A stretch of DNA of 64,000 nucleotides from Bin55 sp965220235 (GTDB lineage: Bacteria; Pseudomonadota; Gammaproteobacteria; Pseudomonadales; Azotimanducaceae): NCBI GenBank assembly GCA_965220235.1, contig OZ244815.1, forward strand, positions 2,294,001 to 2,358,000. Reading direction: 5' to 3'. The notes under the pieces were generated by a model. The model was given only the letters and a program-made list of their open reading frames with translations, had not been told where the DNA came from and did no database searches. Every line of letters begins with the position of its first letter. The first letter of the stretch is position 1. A program made the position numbers and the translations under genes. Below are positions 44,437 to 53,471 of the stretch, in pieces.

Positions 44437-44491
44437 CTTTACGCCTCATTCATATGTAGAAGAATCATTTTGTTGTTCTCGTCATGGGGAA

Positions 44492-45430
44492 TTAACCTAC
44501 GCGTGACCGTATTTTCGCAGCAACTTGACTGTAATTTCTTTGAATCGCCCAATCGAGTGGCGTTTTACCGCTCTCGTCCCTCGCGTTAGGATCCGCTCCT
44601 GCTTCAAGCAGTACCTCGACAGTCTTAACTTCCTCACGCCACCACGCATTTGCAGCCATATGCAACGCAGTACGTTGAGTCGCTGAACGTGCGTTGACAC
44701 TCGAACCACGCTTAAGCAGTAATTTTGCTGTATTTTCCAGACCTTCTCGGGCTGCGACCATTAGAGGTGTGACATCGTGGTCAGCGGTTTCACCTTCGGG
44801 TGACGATAACTTGAGTACCTTCTCGCTACATGGGACTGTGCGTATGTCGATGTCTGTCCCAAGTTCCAGCAGTTCTTTGATGACCTCCTCCCAACCGTAG
44901 GTACATGCCAAGTGCAGCGGGAACTCCCCCAACACACAAGGCGAATCAAGTTTCGCACCGGCGTTGACCAGCACACTCGTTAATTCGCGTGCATGCGCTG
45001 AATAGCCATGTGTTACCGCAAGGTGGAGAGGGCGCCACGGTCCTTCACCAAATGCCTCAGTCTCCCAAACAAAGAAACCGATGCGCGTCAACGATCTATT
45101 CGGGTCATCGCCTAGTTCGAGGAGTTTCCTAGTCGCGTCTACTTGAGCACTCAATAACGCCCAACCCAGTGGCGGGAGTTCATCGACCTCTTCCGATAGA
45201 TCGGTTTTTTTCGATAACGCAACTATTCGATCAACCAAACCAAGTGCACATGCACTGTGCAGATCGCAATCGACACCGGCTGACAACATTTCGTGTGCAA
45301 GGTTTGCGTCATAGAGCGACGCGATCTGGAGCGACGAAAGTACGACGTCGTTACTTAAGCCAACGCCCGCTCTAGATTCCTGCTTTGACTCAAGTAGCTC
45401 TCCGGCGAGAGCGGACCAATCACGAGCCAA
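44492..45430 (-). CDS. Ankyrin-repeat protein (second)
   Basis: The 312-residue protein has about six ankyrin repeats: RPLHLAVTHGYSAHARELTS, FPLHLACTYGWEEVIKELLE, TPLMVAAREGLENTAKLLLK, TALHMAANAWW and the final TPLDWAIQRNYSQVAAKIR. The first 100 residues are less regular. No signal peptide. The start is TTG at 45430, without an evident ribosome-binding site, so the start is uncertain. It sits between two PhyH-like dioxygenase genes on the same strand. Confidence 0.88.
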   Translation of the reverse strand: MARDWSALAGELLESKQESRAGVGLSNDVVLSSLQIASLYDANLAHEMLSAGVDCDLHSACALGLVDRIVALSKKTDLSEEVDELPPLGWALLSAQVDATRKLLELGDDPNRSLTRIGFFVWETEAFGEGPWRPLHLAVTHGYSAHARELTSVLVNAGAKLDSPCVLGEFPLHLACTYGWEEVIKELLELGTDIDIRTVPCSEKVLKLSSPEGETADHDVTPLMVAAREGLENTAKLLLKRGSSVNARSATQRTALHMAANAWWREEVKTVEVLLEAGADPNARDESGKTPLDWAIQRNYSQVAAKIRSRVG

Positions 45431-45459
45431 AGTGAAAGTCTGTTACTGCGAGAAGCGTG

Positions 45460-46581
45460 TCAGCTTGCGACCGCCGCTCGTTCGTTATGTTCCATCTCAG
45501 CAACGACATCAGTCATACCTTCCCACTCATCCCACATGTTGCACATGGCTTGCTTCGAGCGTTCCCACGGGTCGTTACCTTCCTCAAATTCCAGCCACTC
45601 ACCACGTTGTCCTCGATCGGGATGATCCGTCACGCCATTTACAACAACGTTCGGTTGACGCTTTTTATTTCGAATTCGAAAGATGATGTTCTTACGTGTC
45701 TCCGTACCTCGTTCGTTGCGAGTGCCGGAGTGCGGGATGTGATACATCGCGATGCATGCATCGCCTTTGTCCATCAAGATCTGTGTCGGACGCGGCCAAC
45801 GCCGACCATCCGGCGTTGTCTCAGAAGTCTCATCAGTGAACTTTTCGAAGATCTCCGGCGGGAGATAGTTCATACCGCAGCGATTTGGACATTCGTGATT
45901 CAATCGAGGCCAGCCCGGACCTTCTGGTCCTAGGTGACCATTCGTTTCGTACTGCCAGCGAAAGAACTTCTCGATATCGTGGTGTGCACCTTTGAGCAGA
46001 CAGGTCTGACCTCGACCTTCTTCGGTTTGGTCATTGAGACAAACAAAGACAAAGGCAGTGAAACTCCCTAATCCAAGAGTCATATTCGGATCTTCGAACA
46101 AAGGCACCATGTTGTGACCCATTACTTCGGGTGAGCGACCTAGATCGCCTTTCGGACCTGACGCGAAATGGCGAAGGTAGATTTCCTCTGGAGTCCCTTC
46201 CTGAACCTCCTGAGGCGCAGCGATCGTGATATTGCCATCCATGTGGACGCCGGCACCGTAGTACGGCATATCGACATCCCGATATCCCATGTTGGTGAAC
46301 CGACCAGATGCTTGAGCAGGATAGGAAATACCAGTCTGGCATACGCTTGGCGGATCGAAAGAACCCATGACTTCGTGCAATACCGGCGTGATATCCGATT
46401 TATTCACGAGATCGGTCATAACTGGGTCATTACCGAGGTAGTGACCACGCTTCGGCAGTTTTAGCGCGGCGAGCGCATTGTTTACCAGTTCGTCGGAAAC
46501 CGCATTTTTTACGACAATGAAGCCGTCGCGATACAGCGATTTCTTATCTTCGATTGAAAGGTGCCGAGGTTGTGTAGTCAT
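45460..46581 (-). CDS. Phytanoyl-CoA dioxygenase-like enzyme (second, larger)
   Basis: The 373-residue protein has the iron-binding HxD as His113-Met-Asp115 in YYGAGVHMDGNITIAAP, and a distal His near 284 in AMYHIPHSGTRNERGTETR, followed by Arg in RKNIIFRIRN. It is longer than the first PhyH-like protein and belongs to a different subgroup, with a mid-region insertion (LNHECPNRCGMNYLPPEI). Iron- and 2-oxoglutarate-dependent hydroxylation is expected. ATG start at 46581. It lies downstream of the BNR-repeat gene in the same direction. Confidence 0.88.
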   Translation of the reverse strand: MTTQPRHLSIEDKKSLYRDGFIVVKNAVSDELVNNALAALKLPKRGHYLGNDPVMTDLVNKSDITPVLHEVMGSFDPPSVCQTGISYPAQASGRFTNMGYRDVDMPYYGAGVHMDGNITIAAPQEVQEGTPEEIYLRHFASGPKGDLGRSPEVMGHNMVPLFEDPNMTLGLGSFTAFVFVCLNDQTEEGRGQTCLLKGAHHDIEKFFRWQYETNGHLGPEGPGWPRLNHECPNRCGMNYLPPEIFEKFTDETSETTPDGRRWPRPTQILMDKGDACIAMYHIPHSGTRNERGTETRKNIIFRIRNKKRQPNVVVNGVTDHPDRGQRGEWLEFEEGNDPWERSKQAMCNMWDEWEGMTDVVAEMEHNERAAVAS

Positions 46582-46693
46582 CGATGTGTCCGTTTTATCT
46601 CAAGTCGAGATCAAATCCACAATGCGAACGGATTTTATGAGTTGCACCGGATACCTTCGTGCTGCCAGCGATAGTGAACTTCAGGTTTTGCAT

Positions 46694-47656
46694 TCAACAT
46701 GGGTGCCACAGCATCGTCCTTATTTCGCCGAACTCACGGCGAAGCTTGTCCCATTTTTCACCGCCATCCTGCGACCGATAGATCTGACCGAGATTCGTAC
46801 AACAGAACAGCAAATTCGCGTCGGCCGCGTTATCAGCTACCATCCAAGGCGTCGAATTAACGCTACCTGGAAGATTGCAATCCTCCCACGTGGCTCCCCA
46901 ATCTCTACTCCTCAAGAGTCGTCCTGTTGAACCAGGAGGACCGTCGCCATTGCAGAGAAACACGGTGCCGTCGTAGTCCGCCTTCGGTTTGATACCGCGT
47001 GTGTATTGCCACGGGGACTCGAGTTCACGCCATTCCCATGTAGCCGCATCATCAAAAGACTCATATAGTCCAAGAGCCGTCGCAGTCAGTAGTTTTCGCT
47101 TGCCGTTAACTTCGGCAATCGCAATGTCGTGAATGTCCAGGAAACGAAATCCTTCTTCTGAACGTTCCCATGTGTTGCCGTTATCGCGTGAACGATGAAC
47201 CGCATCAATCTCTGCGCTTGCCCAGATCGTCGCGTCGTCGACCGGGTCGAAACGAATGCGCGTGATGCGAGGCTTGCCAATCGGGCATTCATCCACGAGC
47301 TGGATCGGCAACTGCTCCCAGGTAGCACCAGCATCATCCGAACGGTAGATCGCACCGGGGTTCGTGCCGATAAAAAGTTGATTGGGGTTCGAAACGCCTT
47401 GTGTCACTGACCAAATCTGCTTACCGTCACCAGGAGACGGCACATGTCGACCTTTGCCTTCTTCGTCTTGACGTAGCAAACCGATGTCCGTTCCCGCCCA
47501 CACGACACCAGGTTCGGCCGCGTGTGACGAAAGCGCCCATGTGCGCATCTCGACGGGAAGTCCTTCGAATGCGAACCGCCACGAATCACCTAAATCGTCA
47601 CTACGCCAGACTCCCCAACCTACGGTGCCAGCGTATACGGAAACGTCCATTACCAC
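46694..47656 (-). CDS. BNR/Asp-box repeat beta-propeller protein (sialidase-like fold)
   Basis: The 320-residue protein carries six Asp-box motifs of the S-x-D-x-G-x-x-W type: SDDLGDSW, SDDAGATW, SRDNGNTW, SFDDAATW, SRDWGATW and SQDGGEKW. These are regularly spaced in a propeller. No signal peptide was found, and the sialidase catalytic arginine triad is not evident. Such proteins may act as assembly factors or glycan-binding proteins; function unknown. ATG start at 47656. Confidence 0.85.
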   Translation of the reverse strand: MVMDVSVYAGTVGWGVWRSDDLGDSWRFAFEGLPVEMRTWALSSHAAEPGVVWAGTDIGLLRQDEEGKGRHVPSPGDGKQIWSVTQGVSNPNQLFIGTNPGAIYRSDDAGATWEQLPIQLVDECPIGKPRITRIRFDPVDDATIWASAEIDAVHRSRDNGNTWERSEEGFRFLDIHDIAIAEVNGKRKLLTATALGLYESFDDAATWEWRELESPWQYTRGIKPKADYDGTVFLCNGDGPPGSTGRLLRSRDWGATWEDCNLPGSVNSTPWMVADNAADANLLFCCTNLGQIYRSQDGGEKWDKLRREFGEIRTMLWHPC

Positions 47657-47769
47657 TCCTTCAAGTCTTTGTGGACTTAATTGTGTTTATTAGCTTCTTC
47701 GATTGACCTATCCAACCGGCACGTTTCAATTGACACACTCAGGGAGTGTCTCGTGTAGTCTTGACTCGA

Positions 47770-49512
47770 TCACGCGGTGAAGAAGGCGATTGTCGTCCAC
47801 AGCACGCCAGCAAGGACCGCCGCGACAGTCGCCTGTGGAATCTGTGTTCGAACATGATCCATTAAGTCGCATCCGGTGCATACAGAACTGAGAACCGTCG
47901 TGTCAGATATTGGTGAGCATTGATCCCCGTATACGCTGCCATCCATCACGGCCGCGAAACACAGCGTCATGTAGAGGTATGGATGGGAAAGATCTGCACC
48001 TTCCGCAATCGCCCATGCGAGCGGCATTGCCAACGGAAACGCCACTGCATAGGTACCCCAGCTGGACCCCGTAGAAAACGCGATCGTCATGGTCATGATC
48101 TGCAATATCACTGGCAACAAGAAGTACGGAAGTGCGTCACCTAGAAGGTCAACCAAGTACGCGCCGCCGCCCGTGATCTGACTCACAGCACCAATCGTTA
48201 AGGCGAGTAAAAGAATCACTGACCCCATTACTACGCCTTTGAATCCAGTTTCATAGCCTTGAATCAGCTCTCGTAATGACATCCCTTTCGCGAGCGCCAC
48301 TACCGAAGCAAACAGCAACGCAGCGCCAAACGCCCAATGTACTTCAGGTGATCCAAATGCAATGAAAGTACCGATTGCAACTCCGATCAAGATCGCTAAA
48401 GGTAAAACGAACTCAAGCAGATTCGGCTTGTAGTTCTCAGGTACGTCGCTGTGTTGAAGCTCCTTGGACGCGAGTACTTGAGCTGCGGGTGAATCAAGTT
48501 CGTTACGCGTTCGTGCTCTATGTATCGCCTCCTTCAATTCCTTATTCAAGTAGAGTGGTTTTTCAACGCTTACCAGAAACGTGCCTAGGACGGCGAAGAT
48601 TGCATAAAAGCAGAAAGGTACACTCGAAAAGAAGAAGGTAATACGATCTGCTTCTGTGGCCAAGAATGAAACCCCGGCGACGAAGATAAACGCTTGAACA
48701 TAGCCAGGCCACGCGTTAAACGCCAACTGAGACGCGATCGGCGAAGCGGTCGAATCAACTATGTAGGCTAGCTCTTCATGGCTAATTCGTTCCTGATCTG
48801 CGATGGGTTTTACGGTAGTGCCAACAAGCACCGTGCTGACCGTGCCTCCTTGAAAGAAAATCACGCCTAATCCCCACGCGACGAGCTTCGCCGTTCTTGG
48901 ACCCCGAACAAATCGGTCAGTGACGTATTGCGCAAACGCTTGCGCCGCACCAGTCCGTGACCAAACTCCCATTAACCCGCCGAGTAGCCATAGATACAGC
49001 ACTAAAACACTCGCTGCAGCGGTTGTGCCTAAATGCTCTATAACGACCGCACCAAAAATGTCGTATTCCGTGAGGATGAACGCACCCGACACGATACCGC
49101 CAAGCAACGCCGTGATCGGCTCGCGTGTAACCCAGCACAACAACACAGCAACCAACGCAGGCAATAAGGACCAGAATCCCCAGTGTCTCGAGACAACGTA
49201 TTGCCAGTACGACTTCGATCCGCCATCGTCCGTCCGTACCACAAACTCCTCGTCGATACCCGGATCTTCAGCCATGTTTTTTGCACGATCTGGGTGCAGC
49301 AAGGCATTCGCATACGGCGTGAAGGAAACGTATCGTGGGGCTTCTCGGAATATGTAGAACAGTTGGTTGTTGGCGTCCCTTTGAACGTCCAATTCGATTT
49401 CTTCAACGTTCCATATAGGACTTACAAACCTTCCAACGAGGACAGAGAGGACCAGCAAACCGAGAAGCAGTCCGAACTTCCAAGCTCCTTCTCTAAGTTT
49501 GAGTATTTCCAT
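47770..49512 (-). CDS. NhaC-family Na+/H+ antiporter-like protein
   Basis: The 580-residue inner-membrane protein has about 12 helices. The signature GDQCSPISDTTVLSSVCTGC near the C-terminus, together with FFQGGTVSTVLVGTTVKPIAD and STGSSWGTYAVAFPLAMPLA, is typical of NhaC/YfcC-type antiporters. An unusual periplasmic insertion of about 80 residues follows the first helix (NVEEIELDVQRDANNQLFYI onward). Probable sodium or proton exchange; other members carry amino acids or malate/lactate. Start ATG at 49512. Confidence 0.9.
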   Translation of the reverse strand: MEILKLREGAWKFGLLLGLLVLSVLVGRFVSPIWNVEEIELDVQRDANNQLFYIFREAPRYVSFTPYANALLHPDRAKNMAEDPGIDEEFVVRTDDGGSKSYWQYVVSRHWGFWSLLPALVAVLLCWVTREPITALLGGIVSGAFILTEYDIFGAVVIEHLGTTAAASVLVLYLWLLGGLMGVWSRTGAAQAFAQYVTDRFVRGPRTAKLVAWGLGVIFFQGGTVSTVLVGTTVKPIADQERISHEELAYIVDSTASPIASQLAFNAWPGYVQAFIFVAGVSFLATEADRITFFFSSVPFCFYAIFAVLGTFLVSVEKPLYLNKELKEAIHRARTRNELDSPAAQVLASKELQHSDVPENYKPNLLEFVLPLAILIGVAIGTFIAFGSPEVHWAFGAALLFASVVALAKGMSLRELIQGYETGFKGVVMGSVILLLALTIGAVSQITGGGAYLVDLLGDALPYFLLPVILQIMTMTIAFSTGSSWGTYAVAFPLAMPLAWAIAEGADLSHPYLYMTLCFAAVMDGSVYGDQCSPISDTTVLSSVCTGCDLMDHVRTQIPQATVAAVLAGVLWTTIAFFTA

Positions 49513-49786
49513 GACATCGACCGACTGTGAATCTAGCTATTGTCTCCAAAGGGTATGGTCTTTGCGTCATAAGAATGGGGTCTAAGCGGGTTGGCTCAGG
49601 TTAACCATTCGATTCGACTCTCAGATTCAGCTCGCGAGTAACAAAGAGACCGTTCTGACCGTCGGTATTGGTGTAAACCAAATTTCAATATGCCGTGTTA
49701 AATAGTGAAATCCACGGTGAAGGCCGCGGTACTAGCTACGACGTTACCTAACTACATAGAACCGATAAGACGAAGTAACCCACAAC

Positions 49787-50305
49787 ATGCTCAGATTTTT
49801 ACGCAGTAAATTACCTCGTCGTCATAGAGTCGTCCGCCATTGGTCCATCAAGCCTTTCGCGCATCTTCTAAACCACCCACGTCACTGGCACATCCATCGG
49901 CTAGGTGTCTCGCGCGGCATCTTCATCGGCCTTATCTGCGCTTGGAATCCAATCCCGGGCACCCAAATGATCCTCGCTGCTCTTTGGGCGGCAATCGCGA
50001 AAGCAAATATCCCTAGCGCTGTCGCCGCTACCTGGGTAATCAATCTATTTACTTTCTTCCCGTTCTTCTACGCAGCGTTTTGGCTTGGCGACCGAACAAT
50101 GTCTCTGTTGCTACCTTTTTGGGAGAGTGTCCCATTTAGCCTTGATGGGATTTGGAGCAGCGAAAGCGCACTTATTCCTACGCTCTTGGGAAGCTTGGTT
50201 TGCGCCCTGGCTACTGCTTACATGGGCTATTCAATTACGAAGTATCTATGGCGTCGACATATTCTCGCAAAGCGAGCAAGGCAACTACGCTTACGTGCCA
50301 CCTAA
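49787..50305 (+). CDS. DUF2062 membrane protein
   Basis: The 172-residue protein has a basic N-terminus, then GVSRGIFIGLICAWNPIPGTQMILAALWAAI (abbreviated: GIFIGLICAWNPIPGTQM), the core DUF2062 motif, and two to three hydrophobic helices. The C-terminus is basic. DUF2062 proteins are small inner-membrane proteins of unknown function, sometimes near glycosyltransferases. ATG start at 49787. It converges with lolE, with only 14 bp between the stops. Confidence 0.88.
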   Translation: MLRFLRSKLPRRHRVVRHWSIKPFAHLLNHPRHWHIHRLGVSRGIFIGLICAWNPIPGTQMILAALWAAIAKANIPSAVAATWVINLFTFFPFFYAAFWLGDRTMSLLLPFWESVPFSLDGIWSSESALIPTLLGSLVCALATAYMGYSITKYLWRRHILAKRARQLRLRAT

Positions 50306-50319
50306 CGGATTACGTTCGG

Positions 50320-51510
50320 TTAGACCGCACGATTCAGCGCATACACTGGACTCTCGATCAATGCAAGACGCAACGGTCTGACGAGTGCGAAACCGCCGAG
50401 AATTACCGCAATCGCAACTGCACCAATGACATCTAATGCGTCAATGCGAGACGGCAGTTCGTCAAACGCCGATTGCTCAAGAATGCTGACACCAAGTAAT
50501 TCGTCGAATGTATCGAAAATCACGTTGATGTTCTCAGCAATCAGAAAACCCAACAACAGACCAAGCGCGATTCCTGTAAGGGCGATCAAGCAGCCTTGTA
50601 TTGCAAACGCGCCGAGCAATTGACGCCTCGACGCCCCGATGGTCGCGAGAATCGCAATGTCTGAGCGCTTGACATTAATCAGCATCGCTTGTCCAGCGAT
50701 GATGTTGAACGAAGCGAGCATTAAGACGAGTGTCATGAGAATGTACATCGCACTTCGCTCCAACTGGTACGCTCGAAACGCTTCTCCGTATTCATCGACC
50801 CATGTCACAACGTTCGGGTCGTCTGCAAAAACGTCGGCAACCTTGAATGGATCTTGCACGGAGACATTCCATCCGAGTTTCCCAGTTTTCTGTAATGGCG
50901 TTCCAATAATCGACTGAATGTCAACGAATGCTGATCCGCCGTCTACTTCGGTCGTGAATCGAAACAAACCAGAGATTTCAAACGCTGCGGTGTGGGTCTT
51001 GAGACCCGTTGGAGCCGGAGCGACGAATGTGAGATCGATGCGATCACCGGCCGTCAAGCCGAGTCTTGATGCGAGATCAAACGAAAGCGCGACCTGATTT
51101 GAGGGTCCATCCGAAACCATCTCTCCGCGAACGAATTTGAGTTTCTCCGCTGCACCCGCGTCAAGGTCAAGACCGATCAAATCAATGGTGATCGGCACGC
51201 CGTCGCCGCCACGCATGAACGACATACCGTGAAACTCTCGCTGCACGTTCGTGACATCCGTTCTCGATTTGATGGTTTCGATCTGCGTGTCATCGAGGAG
51301 GTCCGAAGCAACGAAGGCATGCGGCACAACGCGTAACAGCCGTTCACGACGCTCGTCCGTAAGACCGTTGAAGACACTTGCAACAACGATCATCAACATG
51401 ATGCCAAGTGCGAGCCCGACGATCGAAATCGTGTTCACAAGCTTTGAGAAACCGGAGGCGCCAACGAAGAGATACCGCAATCCAACTTTGAACGTGAGAG
51501 AATCAAACAT
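50320..51510 (-). CDS. lolE: Lipoprotein-releasing ABC transporter permease (LolE-like)
   Basis: About 396 residues with an N-terminal helix (LVNTISIVGLALGIMLMIVVASVFNG abbreviated to VGLALGIMLMIVVASVFNG), a large periplasmic domain and three C-terminal helices: MacB/LolC/E-type FtsX permease. With LolD and the third gene it forms the complex that extracts lipoproteins from the inner membrane and hands them to LolA. ATG at 51510 chosen; TTG at 51519 is possible. Overlaps the lolD 3' end by 8 bp. Assignment as LolE rather than LolC is by gene order. Confidence 0.88.
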   Translation of the reverse strand: MFDSLTFKVGLRYLFVGASGFSKLVNTISIVGLALGIMLMIVVASVFNGLTDERRERLLRVVPHAFVASDLLDDTQIETIKSRTDVTNVQREFHGMSFMRGGDGVPITIDLIGLDLDAGAAEKLKFVRGEMVSDGPSNQVALSFDLASRLGLTAGDRIDLTFVAPAPTGLKTHTAAFEISGLFRFTTEVDGGSAFVDIQSIIGTPLQKTGKLGWNVSVQDPFKVADVFADDPNVVTWVDEYGEAFRAYQLERSAMYILMTLVLMLASFNIIAGQAMLINVKRSDIAILATIGASRRQLLGAFAIQGCLIALTGIALGLLLGFLIAENINVIFDTFDELLGVSILEQSAFDELPSRIDALDVIGAVAIAVILGGFALVRPLRLALIESPVYALNRAV

Positions 51511-52183
51511 CGCCAACAAGGTGACCTGCGCTCAATCGTACTGTCCGATGGGCATACACACTGCTCCCCTCGTCGTGCGAGACGATCACGAACGCTGTTC
51601 CCCTCGTCTCACTGACTGACTGGATAAGCTCCATGACCCGACTGGCACTATCTGCATCCAAACTACCAGTAGGCTCGTCCGCGAGTACAACCTGAGGATC
51701 GCCAACCACTGCTCGAGCGACAGCAACGCGAAGACGCTCGCCTCCAGATAGTTGCTTCGGCAAGTGTTCCATGCGTTCGTCGAGCTCGATCTCACGCAAC
51801 AGTTCTGTGGCTTTGGATTTAGCACGCTTCGTCGAATCTCCGCGAATTAGTAATGGCATCGCGACGTTTTCGAGCGCGGTAAACTCGGGTAACAAATGGT
51901 GAAATTGATACACGAATCCCAAAGCGCGATTACGCACGAGAGCGCGTTCTTTACTAGAACATTCAGTCAGATTCGTATCACCAACCCAAACTTCTCCTGC
52001 GTCCGCATCAAGCAATCCGGCCAAGATATGCAATAGCGTGCTCTTACCAGACCCGGATCGCCCGAACACGCAAACTCTCTCCCCGGCTGTGATCGCCAGA
52101 TCGATTCCCTGCAAAACGGGAAGGCTCTGGCGACCATCGTCAAATGTCTTCGTAATCCCTTTTCCAACGAGGACATCACTCAT
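51503..52183 (-). CDS. lolD: Lipoprotein-releasing ABC transporter ATPase
   Basis: The 226-residue ATPase has Walker A FGRSGSGKST (about 40-49), Q-loop YQFHHLLPEFTALENV, Walker B VVLADEPTGSLD, and IVSHD. The HHLLPEFTALENVAMPLL stretch is characteristic of LolD. The signature reads LSGGERLRVAVARA, with Leu where Gln is normally found (SGGERQR); activity is probably retained but this is uncommon. It overlaps both flanking permease genes by 8 bp. Confidence 0.95.
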   Translation of the reverse strand: MSDVLVGKGITKTFDDGRQSLPVLQGIDLAITAGERVCVFGRSGSGKSTLLHILAGLLDADAGEVWVGDTNLTECSSKERALVRNRALGFVYQFHHLLPEFTALENVAMPLLIRGDSTKRAKSKATELLREIELDERMEHLPKQLSGGERLRVAVARAVVGDPQVVLADEPTGSLDADSASRVMELIQSVSETRGTAFVIVSHDEGSSVYAHRTVRLSAGHLVGDV

Positions 52184-53417
52184 CGCGTAATACCTCAGAT
52201 GGAGCTAATTGCGTCGCTCGCCAAGCCGGATATAGTGATCCGACCGTGACCATCAACACAGTCAAACCCACCACGCGCATCACGTCCGACAGCTGAAGCA
52301 CGACGCTCAGTTGGTGTAACGCGAATCCATCGCGGAGCGATACACCGATGAGTTGTGTAAGGAGCCCATGTAACGTCGGCAAAGCCAGCCCGATCAACCA
52401 TGCCAGCACAACGCACAAGATAAGACTGATGAGTGCAATCACCCATGCGGTCGCAATGAACGAGATCAGCACTGTTGACGTACTACCTCCTAACGTCCGC
52501 AAAACGGCGACGTCCGCTCGCCGACTATGTACGAGCATGACCATGTTTGACACTAGATTGAATGTGGCAACGGCGACTAGCATGGACAAGAGCAAGAACA
52601 GCAGATTTTTGAAGCGTTGCAGGAAATTGAAGAGTGCACCAAAGAGGTCTTGCCAGGTTGCCGCGAATAGATCAGGTTCATTCGCCGCAACGTAGATTGG
52701 AAAGAACACGCTCGATACCTCCAGAGGGTTGGCTAGTCTGAAGAAAGCTGCATTAGCCTGCTTCGACATCTGCAGTATGCGACGTGCGTCCTCGCGGTTT
52801 ATGTAGGCGACCATCGAATCCAGACTGGTCTGGGATTCCGCTAATCCCGCGACGAGGAAGCGCTTCTGACGCGGCATGTAGCCAAATGGCGAAATCCCCT
52901 CAGCGGCAAGCGTCACTAGAACACTATCCCCTACGTCAGCTTTGAGTTCGCGTGCCAAGCCAGTTCCTAACAGAATCAAAAACAGACCAGGTTTCAGCTT
53001 TTCCCACATCACGTCGCGGACGGGATTCGCGGTCGTTATGAATTCGCTCATACCGTCGGGCTCAACGCCGATAAATTGCGCTCTCTGTACGGCTTCCGAC
53101 GTACTGACGAGCCCACTCGACTGTACAACCATCGTCGTTGCTGTGACGGCAGGCACTGAAGAAGCAACTCGTGCACCTAATTCGGCATCGAGGCCATTCG
53201 GATTAGATAACGTTATGTGAGGTATGAGACCCAATACGTTTTGGTTAAGGTCACGCTGGAAACCCGCAACAATTCCTTGAACCACCAGAAGTGTCGTGAT
53301 AGAGACGATGAGTCCGAGCATCGATGTTTTGGTCACGAACATCAACGCCACGTCTCTGGTGAGTAAGTAACGCCAGCTGAGTAGGACAGAAAGCGGATGA
53401 AATAACGCGCGCGTCAT
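52176..53417 (-). CDS. lolC: Lipoprotein-releasing ABC transporter permease (LolC-like)
   Basis: The 413-residue permease has an N-terminal helix (SMLGLIVSITTLLVVQGIVAG), a periplasmic domain of about 230 residues and three C-terminal helices (LLFLLLSMLVAVATFNLVSN, TAWVIALISLILCVVLAWLI, LSDVMRVVGLTVLMVTVGSL). First gene of the lolC-lolD-lolE operon; two different permeases are typical of gammaproteobacteria. ATG at 53417. Its stop overlaps lolD by 8 bp. Confidence 0.9.
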   Translation of the reverse strand: MTRALFHPLSVLLSWRYLLTRDVALMFVTKTSMLGLIVSITTLLVVQGIVAGFQRDLNQNVLGLIPHITLSNPNGLDAELGARVASSVPAVTATTMVVQSSGLVSTSEAVQRAQFIGVEPDGMSEFITTANPVRDVMWEKLKPGLFLILLGTGLARELKADVGDSVLVTLAAEGISPFGYMPRQKRFLVAGLAESQTSLDSMVAYINREDARRILQMSKQANAAFFRLANPLEVSSVFFPIYVAANEPDLFAATWQDLFGALFNFLQRFKNLLFLLLSMLVAVATFNLVSNMVMLVHSRRADVAVLRTLGGSTSTVLISFIATAWVIALISLILCVVLAWLIGLALPTLHGLLTQLIGVSLRDGFALHQLSVVLQLSDVMRVVGLTVLMVTVGSLYPAWRATQLAPSEVLRDE

Positions 53418-53471
53418 TTACCGCTCGAGAACTGACAAGACTTCATTTCAATGACTATCTAAATTCCGTAT

